Shown: positions 1 through 13,900 of the stretch, piece by piece
Position numbering within the stretch: position 1 is the stretch's first letter
Layout: every line of letters begins with the position of its first letter
Assembly (NCBI RefSeq): GCF_037392515.1
Contig: NC_090287.1
Location: 14,435,001 to 14,499,000 of the forward strand
DNA length: 64,000 bases
From: Haliotis asinina
Lineage: Eukaryota; Mollusca; Gastropoda; Lepetellida; Haliotidae
Direction: 5' to 3'
Made by a program: the position numbers and the translations under genes
Notes under the pieces: generated by a model
Seen by the model: only the letters and a program-made list of their open reading frames with translations
Database searches by the model: none
What the model was told of the DNA's origin: nothing

Positions 1-1936
1 TATTTTTACGTAGCATATTTCCACCTTCCCCGGTGTAATATTCCAACACTGGGCGTGTGTACAGGCGGAACTCATATCGCTATATCAAGTACCAAAATTG
101 TTGTAATGCAGAACCATAAACTATTATTTTATCTGCTGCTTAAACAGAATTATCAGAATTTGATCTGAAATAGCAAACATCATTTAAGATATATCAGTGA
201 TACCATGATTGATCATGTCATGTTTTATTTCAGTGTTGAACTTGTAGTGGTTAAAGTGTATCCCCATCACACTGTGTCCATGATAGTATTCTATGGCTAT
301 GATATTATCGCATAACAGTTATCACCAACATGTCAGTATCATGCATGCACAGCTCAGGTCAATTACAATTCCAGTGTTTTTATCCTAGGGTATTTGACAA
401 TAATATAGGACACCAAAAAAACTTTTCATGCAAGTAACATAAGGGGAAAGTTTATGAATGATATAAAGATATTTTAACTTACTCAGGAGCAAGTCACACG
501 TTTGGAGCACCTTTAGCATGTTTAGAATACAGCACAACTTCTTGTGAGGACTATTTGAGTGTTTTTCCTTTAACCTAACCCTAATTAGCTACAATTACAT
601 AAAACCTAATTAGCTACAATTACATAGAAGAGTATTGCTACAATTACATAAAAGAGAATTATGAATTGTTTTTAAAGTTTGTGATGTTGTATTCTAAAGA
701 TAGGCCAACACGCTCTATACAATAGCAAGTTCAACACTCCAATAGTCACACAATCAATTATTTGAGGCAACTTTATAATATAAGTATATATTATTTTATG
801 AATGACATGAGAAGTTCTGAAATGGCCGTAACTGTTCTTTTTACAGTTAGGTGTGATAAAACAGTTCTTTGTACTGCCATGATTCCCTTCAGCCATATTT
901 ATGAAAACACAATTGGTGGCATTGAACAGGCTGGACACATCGGTGAACAGCTAATCAAGTATCATAAATAAATAAATAAAGGCGGAATAATTTTGTAATA
1001 CTGCTAAAGTATGGTGATAACAGTTAGGTATCTAGTAGATCTTTCCCTTTTTCAGTGATGGCCAGTAACTGGTAGATATGATCACAAGTACAATTGTTTT
1101 ATTTTATTTTCATCATGCCTCAGCTTACTTTGAATATGGTAAAATGCAATTTCAACATGCTCCTCAATTTTTATGAAAACCAATTAACCATTTGTTTTGC
1201 ACATGTTGAAATAGATATATAAATGAAAAAAAGACAGTCAAAATGGACATTAGGACATGAAGAAACTGAGCTTGCTAAACTGTTATCCCAGTTCTGAAAA
1301 AAATATCCCCAGTGTTAGGGGTTTTTGACGATGTAAGACAGAAATGTTATTTTTATCATATTATGTTGTTTAAAGTTTATATTTTACTAACCTTGAGTGG
1401 TAAAGGACATATTCCTCTATTTCACACAAAAATATCAAGTGTTTCGCACAAAAGTACTATTGATGACATTGTATCGACAAAACTGTAGCCGCTTGCCACA
1501 CCCGTGTGTTTTGTATGTGTTTTTTGACGATCAGCCATACTTTTCTCGATGTACTGTGAGAGAGTGTTTTGATTGCTTCCTGTTTTATATGTAACTGGTC
1601 ACGACAACTGATCTTGCTGAGTTTGTTTTGCAATGTATACAGGGAATTGATTTTGCATCTTAAGTGGTATTAATGATCTTGGGGAAACAATATTGATGTT
1701 TATTTGCTTTTTAAGGAACTTGACTTTTAGATTTCAATTGTGAACAAAATGAAGACATGAACTGGGCATCTGCCCTACCAATGAAACTGTTTGTGCTCTC
1801 TGATCGTGCATGTATTTCCCCAATATTGTGCTAGTAATGTAACTGTCAAAATCAACACAACATCGAATTCAGTTTGCTTTTGTATATTTGTTTTTTTGGG
1901 TGGTAATTCATGCTTATGTTGTATTTGGCATTACAG
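1..1936. other. AT-rich stretch, probably NOP53 intron
   Basis: No open frame here resembles a protein, and the codon phase of the first NOP53 exon at 1937 needs an upstream exon that I could not find here. The likeliest reading is intron sequence of NOP53, with the earlier exons off the left edge. The only structure noticed is a short tandem repeat at about 581-652. Confidence 0.5.
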
Positions 1937-4900
1937 GTTCTGTTCAAATTCCTCTGAGGAAAAGTCAACGGAAAAACAGGCCACTTAGATGTTTTTCTAA
2001 CCTTGAACCAGATCCACACACCAAACCAGCTCACATGTGAGTATCCAGCTGGGTTCAAGCATCTGTTAACGAACAGAATGTTTCAGATCAGTGAGTGTTT
2101 ACCAGTAATTTTATTTAAGGGGTAACAATGCCATTAAGGTAACACAAGCTAACTGCAGCACTGATCTGTTGAGGCTCATGCTTCTCAGCTCTCATCTGCC
2201 TCTTCAGTCCCTTGGACATGTTTGTCTTTGGGTAGGTTAATTCTTATCTCTCATCCTTGTTGGCCCTTGCATCCTCATTCTATCTCTAAAATTAGGGTTA
2301 ATAGTGACAGGAAGGTGGTTGATGTACCCTGTATGTCGCTGTGTCCTGTGAGCTGAACACAGGCCAAGAAACACATTGTGCCCCTTTATTAATCTGTTGG
2401 TTAGAATTGGTCTTCAGCAACCGATTCTTGTCGTAAGAGGTGACTAATGTGATCAAGTGATCAATCTTTCTGACTGGGTTGTCATATTTTGTCCTATCCC
2501 AATTGCTCAGATCGATGTTCATGATGTTGATCACTGGATTGGCTTGTACAATCTTGATTATTTATAGACCCCCACCATATAGCTGGAATATTGCTGAGCG
2601 TGGTGTGTTAAACAATATGTTAAACAACAAAGACTCCGGGAGGTACCTTTTAATTTTTATTGCCACTTGTTTTTAAAGCTGTCTTAATTTGACATCACAA
2701 TCAAATGACATCTCTTATGATGCGAATATCTCTGCCACTGAAAATTGTTTGATACTTACAAATGGAATTTGGAGGGTGATTTTGGACTATTGTGGGATCA
2801 TGTGTTTTCAAACATATATTTTCATGTGGCAGGGTATACTCTCGCTGTAAATATGAAGGTTGCAAACATTGTTACGATGACTGAGATGCTGGCTTTTGTT
2901 TAAAATATTTTAGAGATTTTTGTCTTTACTAATTAGTGACATGTTTTACCTTGTAAATTACAGTTGTTCATACCATAACCTTTAGAAAATATGGATCTTC
3001 TTAAGCACCTTGTAACCCATAAAACAAGGATATAAGTAGAATCTCAATCTGTTCTCTTTTGATGGTTAACAGAGCTTAGCAAGCCCTGAAATTTTCATGT
3101 TTCATTGACTCCATTTATGGAGTGTGGCTTAAAACCGGAGAGAAATATAATTGCCCTTAACCATGAAATGGTATTCAGGCTTGGGATGCTGGTTTCTCCA
3201 ATTAGAGTCTGGAATTCTGATGTGTGGTAAACACAGTTAACTGTGTCTGTTGAAGACCTCACAACATACGGACCACTCCAAGGCTGTCAAAGCAAGAGAG
3301 GGACAGACTCGCCAACAAGAAGCCAACAGCCAAGCAGCTGCAGGCCCAGAAACAGAGCAAGGATGCCAGAGAAGACAGGATTAAAAACAGAGTAGGGAGG
3401 TGGAACTTGAAAGTGAACGCTGACTTGTGGGATGGTGAGTGCTGGAGTCCTGTCTTGAACACTTGTTTTGTTTGAATATGCTAAATTTCATATTTTCCAG
3501 TGTAATTTCTCATTCTAATTTTGCTTGGACATACCATCAGTGCCATTTTGTTTAGCTGATAATGCAGTGTCAAAATTGAAATAGCCTTCACTTAGTCCTT
3601 TCTTTCCAGGGGCACAAATAGTAAGTGGACTAGAGTCGCTTTAGAGTTGTCTCCCTTGTGTATTTTAGGCCTGGATACACATTCCAGATTCATTTTGATA
3701 ATCTTTCTTGCATGTCGACAGCAGATCAGTGTTTCTTCCTGTTGTAACTGATACACTGTCCAAAGTCGCAACAAACCCACATCACTCACTCATTCCTGAT
3801 TTGTACCCATGAGAGCAGGGGTAGAATAGGTTTTCAGCGACCCATGCTTGCCAGAAAAGGCAACTGTGCTTGTTGCAAGAGGCAACTAACATGATCAGGT
3901 GGTTAGGCTCGCTGACTTGGCTGCCATATGTCATTGGGTCGCAAGTGCACGAAGCGATGATCATGCTTTTGATCACTAGACTCGATTATTTACAGACTGC
4001 TGCCATATAGCTGGAATATTGTTGAATGTGGTGTAAAAGTAAACTAACTAACTCGCTCACTCACTCACTCACCCACTCCTGATTTGTGTTGCAGACCAGC
4101 CAGCTGACAAGGATGTGGATGGAGATGAGCACTACCTACTGGTTACCAAGAAGAGGAGAGTTAATGTTAGTATAGTGTAAAAGAAATGTATGCATATTTG
4201 ATGAATATGAAACCCATATAATGTCGCTTTTACATCATTGTTTTAACCATTGTTTAGGTCTGGGTTAGAATTGATCTATAGTAACACATGCGTGTCATAA
4301 GATGTGACTAGCGGGATCAGGTGCTCAGGCTCGCTGACTTGATTGACACGTCATCATATCTTAATTGTGTAGATTGATGCTCATGCTGTTGGTCACTAGA
4401 TTGTTTGGTCCAGGTTTGAGTATTTAAAGACCCCTGCCATACAGTTTGGATATTTCTGAGTGTGGTGTATAACTAAACTCACTCGCCCACATCATTGTTT
4501 TACTACATATTTTTGTTGATTCTTTATGATAAAGCAGTTGTGAGTATATATAACAAATGTGTATTCAGTATGAAGTAAAGAGGTTATGAAACAGTAAACC
4601 TTGGCATGAAAATGGTGAAATATGTTTTGTGAACGAAGGAGCATCTGTTGAAAGGCATGTTGTTTTGTATGTTATGCACACAATGCGTGTCAGAATGTGA
4701 CAATGGCTAAATAGATAGGTCAAGGCCATACACTTTGTTGCTTACATGTTGTCATGCGTGGACAAAACGGGAGCTCATAACACCAATCACTGGTTGTCTG
4801 AACCAACATGTATTTGGGGTATTGCTCAGAACTGCATTACACAACACACATATCTGTGATTCAAGTGTCATATCATGGTGTCTCTACCATCTAACTGCTT

Positions 4901-7900
4901 GTATTACAGGTACCGTCTTACTATCACAAAAAGACGTCTACTCTGCCAGCAGTAGAGGTGCCCCACCCTGGTGCCTCTTACAACCCAGCTTATGACGACC
5001 ATCAGGTAAGGTGTGGAAAGTTCAAGTAGAAAAGTGATGTGGTTCTTGTTGTAAGCATCATAAACCACGTCCACTTTCTAATCAGCCTGTCTGCTAAATC
5101 TTCTTAATTATTGTGACAGGTTAGTGAAGCGAACTGGAAATATTCATATCAGCTTTTTGAAGAAAGGCTTCAAACAGCCCATGATGACCCAGTAATTCCA
5201 GCATAATGGAAGGGTGTATGCAACTTCATGAAGCATAAACAAGGTGAACTAGTTTTGATTGGAAAAATCATGTTTTTTCTGCAAGCCTGTATTAGATATT
5301 TGCCCACTGTGTTTATGGAGTTACCATGGTTACTGTGTCTGTGAGCCTGCCAATGGTGTGTGTGCAGGATCTGCTGTGGAGAGCCCATGAGGTGGAGGTG
5401 AAGAAGGAGAAGGCCATGCAGAAGCTGTTCAATGCCCTGGATGCCAAGTTTCCATCCAAGGATGATGCACCAACACAGGTACTTGCTCAACTAAATAGAT
5501 TTTGTAGTCCTTGTTTCTTTTTGATTCAAAATACCTCAAATTATATTCATCCCTTGAAACCTGTTTTGAAAATTATCTTTTGTGGATTGACATTGTGATG
5601 CTGTTTGCATCCTACTTTCCTCTATTCTCTTTTGGGACATTAGATTTGGTCAAGAAACTATGTTGTGTCAAGCTACAAAGTGAATCTAGTCATCAGTTTT
5701 GATGACCAGTGCCCCGTTTCACAAAACTCTTGTAAGCCTAAGATCTCGTCAGTTTTCTCGTAGCCATTGTACCTGCTATACTGTAACACAGGAGCTACGG
5801 ATGCTACAAGAAAACTTACGAGATCTTAGGCTTACAAAGTTTTGTGAAACGGGTGTCTGGTGGATAGGTTGTCATAGTTGCTGATAATTTCAAGTATTGG
5901 ATGACCTATTCCAGAAGAGGGCAGCGGCGTAGCCCAGTGGTTAAAGCGTCTGCTCGTCACGCCTAAGACCTGGGTTTGATTCCCCACATGGGTACAATGT
6001 GGGAACCCCATTTCTGGTGTCACCTGATACTGCTTGAATAGTGCTAAAAGCATAGCCATACTCACTCTATTCCATATGAGGTTGTTAAGAGTCATTTGTC
6101 AGAATATTGCTGAGTGCTGCATTACACTTGATATACAACAGCCTCTACCATGATAAATCCTTTCATTTTCAGTGATCAGTCAGAGGTTTAAAATCACAAT
6201 AACCATCTTTTCTCAAAGCAGGTGAATGTACATCTACATTGGTATAAGAGGAAATAAATAGATAACACAGACTTCATTAGACATCATTGTACATCAGTGG
6301 CAGTGGCATTTATGCTCATGATGTTTACCTCTAGATTGTTCTGTTTAGCTTATCTGTGTATTTATTTAGTCCCTCTGATCATACAGTATAAAAATGTTGC
6401 TGAGTTATATATTAAACAAAACTGACAAAGAAGATAATATAGCGGCCATTTATAACACACATTCAAGCATGCTCAAAGCACTAACACATTATTACCCCGG
6501 ATAACTCAAGCTGCAACTGAGTTGTGACCTGAGCTTGATGCAAAGGATCACACACCACCAAATAATCACAGTATCACCTTTTGTTAATGGCAAAAACAGA
6601 AACACTACCAAACCCAAACCCCAATTCTATACAGATACAAGCGTGCTTGGGTAATAGCAAGTGTGCATTATGTTATATGTTAAGGAAAGGTACCCATGAA
6701 GTTGTATTGTACGACTTGTGTGATGGTGTTCCTTCTGTTTCAGCAAACATGGCTGGAGGAGATGTCTGCTGGGCTTCACTCAGACCCCACCAGGGAGGAT
6801 GAAGTTGCTTTGCCTGCAGAGGACCTTGACAAGATCTCTGTCAACCCGCCTGTCAGGAGGGAGGACCTCAAGACACGAAAACAGAGGCGGAAAGAGAGGG
6901 AGAGGAGAATTGAGGTTTGCAGTGTACATTATTTCATATTACTGGTAGATAAAGTTCACATACATACCTTCATTGCAAATAGCTACAGCATCGCAGATGG
7001 GCATACTTGTGGGGATTCTGGGTAAGCATATAGGTCTCCTCAAACCTATGCTTCTAGTAAGAACACTACTTAATGAGTGCCTCCCAGGCATTTCATAAAA
7101 CCCAGGAGTCATAACATACTAGTATGCACTGCCAGACTGCAAAACATAACCAGTCCGAGACGTAACGTGTACGCGAGACGGCCTATCGTCTCTTGTCCGC
7201 GAGACGGTGCGCTCCGCGGTACTAACTGAAGCGCTTCCCCCTAATTAATTCAATCACCGTGGAACCACCTCGATTGGGTGCGAACACGATGCAGGGTAAT
7301 TAAAGCGTCCCGTAAAATCCCCAAGGGTGGTGGGGTACTTGACAGTCGTGAATGAACAGGTTTTTCGATCTCGGATGCCACGCTTTCGTCATTTGCACTG
7401 AACAGATTATAACCTGCAGAATACAAGTTGTTTGTCCGACAAAATATTTACAATCATCCTAGGTTGATGCTTACTTGGCCTCTGTATTTTCGATTTTTTC
7501 GGCACGTGAAAACATCGGGAAAGCAGAATACCACGCCCAAGGTCGGCTGTTTACACATGCCAATTACACAAAAATCAACTCATCGCTCATGAAAAGGTGA
7601 TTTATTTCATTTGAATGTATTACTGGTGGAAATGTCAACGTAATCATCTTGCAGAAAGTTACAGAATATTTTGAAACTAATACGACCCCTACCGCATCTT
7701 GCATGAATCAAAACTTTGCCAATTTCGTCAAAAGTAATCCTGCGAAAACTATTAACTCATTTGCATATTTTTCGGAAGTGACGTACGTCCATTGTGTAAC
7801 TCCACACAGCACACTGAAAAAAGGGACTCGCGGTGCCAGCCAAAGCTGACATCTCGTACTGATCAAAATTAGTGTTATACTAAAATACCTGCTTCGATAT

Positions 7901-10900
7901 TTCATTACAGCTCATGGTGTTGACATGTGGATATCGTATCTTCCAGAGTACATATCAGTTTATGCCCGCATTAGCGTTTCTGAACCTCTTGAAAGAGAAA
8001 TGATGTTTCTTTTAAGACCACCGTAAATAGATGTGCATTGTGTAAAATGACAGAAGTTGGGAAGAAAACAAACTAATTAGACGGTAACTTTTATAAGGTT
8101 TCTGGTGAGCGGCTCACTGATCTCGTGTTTGCTTATTGCAAGTTGAGGATGGTGTTCCTCTGTACGGTCCAGCTTGCGAATGATGACTTGTTTATCATGA
8201 AAATGCATATAAGTAACTTGAACCTAATTTATGCCTTCGGAAATTGACATGATTTGATAAAGGCATTTAAAAAAAGAAATCACACTTTGTGACATAATTT
8301 CGAAATGAAAAAAGTACGAAAATACAAATTTAAATAAGGAAACATAACGCCCCCTGCAGGTTTTAATATCTTTCGCCCCCTCTTTCGATCAAACTCCATA
8401 TGACCTGGCGAATACATTACGCATTCGGTAAGATCATGTTAAGTCTACAAATCATCATTTTCTGAAGAATTGTGCATCATGTCGGCGATTTGCGTAACAT
8501 CCCTCATCCTGGAAGACATCATTCCTCCATCCCCTTCAGTGTGCACAGTATATTCAGGTAAGAATGTGTTGTTTCACTTACCCTGTACACACACAGGCAA
8601 CTTCAATTAGATCGAATACATACGTATTTGCATACATACCTTTTCTACAACAAAACTAACAACACACATTACCAGATCTACTTCAGGTAAAAACTGGGAC
8701 TTTCTTGTTTACACATATTCTATGTATATGCTTGAAACAGAAAAGGTTTTCGTTCCTGGAAGACAGCATGGCCAGTGGAAGACAACCAGCCCCGTGTATA
8801 ATCCTGCATGCTGCGTTGGACTGGGAACGGCCAAATGCCCGTTTCCGCCAGGAGTCAGCAGAATGAGGGAACACGCACATTCCTGAGAACATTGCATTAT
8901 TTGTTATAAAAACGAAAATGTATGAAGCTTTCACTGAATGTTTTAGATGTATCACAGTATGTAGTACAGCTATGGTTATGAAACACAGGTACATATTTCA
9001 AATACATCAGTGCGGCGAATTGTGCTTGTCTTGGTTCATCTTTTTGGCCGAATGCAACACAATTAACTTTCATTTGGATTACGCAATTTATTGTATCACA
9101 CACGTGACACTAGAGTGAAGACTGGGTCGAACGCGGCCAGGCATAGTTAATGACTGTAGTTGGGTATCACTGAATATACAGGTGGAGACAGGCAACAGGT
9201 GTGATGCAGTACAGCACGTTACTTCAGGGTGTGTACATCTAATGAGTTTGCAGACAGTTTACACGGCTATCTGGTGGACACGGGGGGCGATTGTGCAATT
9301 TCCTGTTTACGGTGCCTTTGTCGTTCGAGGTATATTTTATGATAGCTTGAAAACACATAATTAAATGCTAATTATATGTATTCCGTTTCCTGTTTGTGTT
9401 TGATAATCTGTGAAAGGCCATAGAAATGTTTATTTTTGTGGTGACAAATATTCAAGTCGCATGGAGGTGGGCAAAATAGCGTTTTCTTACTTCATTCCGA
9501 TTGAACTGATCACGTGATAACGATCTCTCACGTGATAATGAGATGACATATTTATGAGGAAGAAAGGAATAAAATTGTTCCAGATGATTACAAACTCAAA
9601 ATATTGTCCATAGCATTACTGATCGACGACTTATAAACTGATTTTTATTGCTTAATGTTATAATGTTTTTCAAAGTGTTCTGTTTTGGTATGAAGGAGTT
9701 ATTCTTGTACTGATTATCTTAGAAGAGTACTTGAAAGTGCTGTGCGTCGTTGTCAACACTATCATCGGCTTTCCTATCTTTTACTTTGGTAGATGATTTA
9801 AACAGTATTCATAGATAAAAACAATACATTCAAAGCCAACACAGAAATATATATTTTATGTATATGCGTGAAATAGGAAGGGTTTTCCTTCCTGGACGAC
9901 AGCATGGACAGGGGAAGACAACCAGACCCAGCTACAGTCCAGCATGTTGGTTTGGACAGCCTTTTCAGCCATCATCTGCAGAATGAAGAAATATGTGTAT
10001 ACCAGGGAGTTTTGCATTATTTGTCATAATTACGTAACCTTTCACTGACTGTTTTATATGTATTTAGTATAACTATGGAAATAGTTATATATTCTCGGAC
10101 ACAGGTGCATGTTCAAAATTCTTCAGTACGGCGAATTGTATTTGTCCCCTGACAGAATGAAACACAAATAAATTTCACACAGATTATGCAATATCACACA
10201 CGACACTGTTTTCCAGCAATGATTAAGCCGGAATGAAGAGGATGCAGTCAGGCATAGTTTATGACTGCAGTTGATTAGCCCTGAATATACAGGTAGGAGA
10301 CTGGATACCCATTTATTGGGTTTGGAGACAGCATATTTGCAGACAGTTGACACGGCTGTCTTGTGGACACTGCCAGCCACTGTGCAGTTTCCTGCTTACG
10401 ATGCTTTTATCGTCCGTGATAAACTTAAAAATGCACAATTAAATGCTAACTATTTTGTTTGGTGTTGTTAAGCTGGTAAAAGACAGAATCATGTTTATTC
10501 AGTTGTGACAAAAATTCAGTTGATATGTAGGTGAGCAAAATCTGCTCAGGGAAGTGGCATCTTCCGTGTGTAACAGGGATGGCTCGACTGATTTTATTGC
10601 TGTAGTTGACTAATAATACAGCTTTGAAACAATGTCAGTCTAAGTAAACTCAGTCTCAATGTTATTCCTTAAACTCCACCACTGAGTTTAACAAAACCTA
10701 GCAGAAGGTCGCATCAGGCAACCTTTGAGCGACCTATGACCGTCCAATCAATAGCGAGACGGTTATATAGATTTAACCAATCAGACAACGGCTACTACTT
10801 AGGGGCACAGCTCTCTCCACAAACAACAATCCGCAGAAAATACAGATATTTGACCTGCGATATATACGCTTTGGGGTTTCTGTTGACATGGTGACCATTG

Positions 10901-13900
10901 GCTAATATTTCTGCAAGATGAGATCCCTTGCATATTGCCAAAACACTGTTTTCGGAGACAGTTAACTCTGTTGTCATGGTTGTAATGTGCGCCGTGTGAA
11001 TCACCCAGAAGCGATCATACGCTAAACAACATTCGGAATCGTTCGGGTACGAACCTTTTCGAGATAAAAAGTTCAAAAGGTGTGTGCGAATGTGCACTTT
11101 CGCGATTTGGAAAGCTGTGTTCTGATTGGTCAGTCCCAAAGGTTACCTGACGCGACCTCCCATAAGGTTTTGTTAGACTCAGTAATGGAGCGTAAGGAAA
11201 AGTACTGAGGCTAAGTTTACTTAGACTGGAAACAATATATATGAATACATAAATCTCCGTCTAAATAACTCTTTTTTTTTATCACATTCACGTCATCTGT
11301 TTAAAAGTGGAGAAATCGCATTTCTATAACATTACGTGTTGATGACAATGACATAAAACTTAAGGAAATGAGTGGTAATTCCTGCATGCAGTGTGTTCAA
11401 GAATACATTTTGCTTAAACTATTAAAGATCATGCAGTCCTCCGAAGTTACTTACCACCTGATGCGAGTGAACATATTGAGCACCGGGTCTGCTCCCGTGG
11501 CAAAAGGCGTCTCTCGTAGTCGTAACGATCTTGTGAGTAAGGTTTGAGTGTCTGACGAGCAGTGGGAGGAAAGTAGATGTGTTTCAACGCGATGCCACAC
11601 CTATGTGCGTTCGTGTACTTGAACAAGTACTTGTATGGTGTAAATCTGCATTGAATATGCTTTCAGAACATGTTAAGTTAATGTTTCTATGAAACTGGCA
11701 CATATGTGAAAATCGTCGTCAAAACCGACTACATTTGCCTCTCGAACGTCTGTTGATGTTGTGAGGGCGGTGTGTGTGTCTGTGGCCAGTAGCAGGAAAG
11801 TAGATGTGTTTCATCGCGATTGTACACCTATGTGCATTCGTGTACACGAACAAGTACTTATACGAGGTAAATCTGCATGGAATAGGCTTTCAGAAAATAT
11901 AAACATCATGTTTGTGAGAAATGTGCACATAGGTGAAAATTGGCGTCAAAAACTGACTACTTTTGTTCGTGCTTCTGGGTAGCGTCTCTCGTACGCGTAA
12001 CGAAATTGTGAGGCCGTTTGTGTGTCTGTGACGAGCGGTGGGTGGAAAGTAGATGTGTTTCATCGCGAGTGTACACCTATGTGCATTCGTGTACACGAAC
12101 AAGTACTTATACGAGGTAAATCTGCATGGAATAAGCTTTCAGAAAATATAAACATCATGTTTGTGTGAAATGTGCACATAGGTGAAAATTGCCGTCAAAA
12201 ACTGACTACTTTTGTTCGTGCTTCTGGGAAGCGTCTCTCGTACGCGTAACGAAATTGTGAGGCCGTTTGTGTGTCTGTGACGAGCGGTGGGTGGAAAGTA
12301 GATGTGTTTCATCGCGAGTGTACACCTATGTGCATTCGTGTACACGAACAAGTACTTATACGAGGTAAATCTGCATGGAATAAGCTTTCAGAAAATATAA
12401 ACATCATGTTTGTGTGAAATGTGCACATAGGTGAAAATTGTCGTCAAAGGCTGACTACTTTTGTTCGTGCTTCTGGGTAGCGTCTCTCGTACGCGAAACG
12501 AAATTGTGAGGACGCTGTGTGTGTCTGTGACGAGCGGTGGGTGGAAAGTAGATGTGTTTCATCGCGAGTGTACACCTATGTGCATTCGTGTACACGAACA
12601 AGTACTTATACGAGGTAAATCTGCATGGAATAAGCTTTCAGAAAATATAAACATCATGTTTGTGTGAAATGTGCACATAGGTGAAAATTGGCGTCAAAAA
12701 CTGACTACTTTTGTTCGTGCTTCTGGGAAGCGTCTCTCGTACGCGTAACGAAATTGTGAGGCCGTTTGTGTGTCTGTGACGAGCGGTGGGTGGAAAGTAG
12801 ATGTGTTTCATCGCGAGTGTACACCTATGTGCATTCGTGTACACGAACAAGTACTTATACGAGGTAAATCTGCATGGAATAAGCTTTCAGAAAATATAAA
12901 CATCATGTTTGTGTGAAATGTGCACATAGGTGAAAATTGGCGTCAAAAACTGACTACTTTTGTTCGTGCTTCTGGGAAGCGTCTCTCGTACGCGTAACGA
13001 AATTGTGAGGACGCTGTGTGTGTCTGTGACGAGCGGTGGGTGGAAAGTAGATGTGTTTCATCGCGAGTGTACACCTATGTGCATTCGTGCACACGAACAA
13101 GTACTTATACGAGGTAAATCTGCATGGAATAGGCTTTCAGAAAATATAAACATCATGTTTGTGTGAAATGTGCACATAGGTGAAAATTGCCGTCAAAGGC
13201 TGACTACTTTTGTTCGTGCTTCTGGGTAGCGCCTCTCGTACGCGTAACGAAATTGTGAGGCCGTTTGTGTGTCTGTGACGAGCGGTGGGTGGAAAGTAGA
13301 TGTGTTTCATCGCGAGTGTACACCTATGTGCATTCGTGTACACGAACAAGTACTTATACGAGGTAAATCTGCATGGAATAAGCTTTCAGAAAATATAAAC
13401 ATCATGTTTGTGTGAAATGTGCACATAGGTGAAAATTGCCGTAAAAAACTGACTACTTTTGTTCGTGCTTCTGGGAAGCGTCTCTCGTACGCGTAACGAA
13501 ATTGTGAGGACGCTGTGTGTGTCTGTGACGAGCGGTGGGTGAAAAGTAGATGTGTTTCATCGCGATTGTACACCTATGTGCAATCGTGCACACGAACAAG
13601 TACTTATACGAGGTAAATCTGCATGGAATAGGCTTTCAGAAAATATAAACATCATGTTTGTGAGAAATGTGCACATAGGTGAAAATTGGCGTAAAAAACT
13701 GACTACTTTTGTTCGTGCTTCTGGGTAGCGTCTCTCGTACGCGTAACGAAATTGTGAGGCCGTTTGTGTGTCTGTGACGAGCGGTGGGTGGAAAGTAGAT
13801 GTGTTTCATCGCGAGTGTACACCTATGTGCATTCGTGTACACGAACAAGTACTTATACGAGGTAAATCTGCATGGAATAAGCTTTCAGAAAATATAAACA

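Noticed and set aside
1791..1988. 65-codon + frame overlapping NOP53 exon 1937-2036
   Set aside because: A different frame in the same exon fits the phase of the next exon and the NOP53 family.
10795..11139. 114-codon - strand frame inside the nested MITE
   Set aside because: It spans part of the terminal inverted repeat and resembles no transposase; MITEs of this size do not code.
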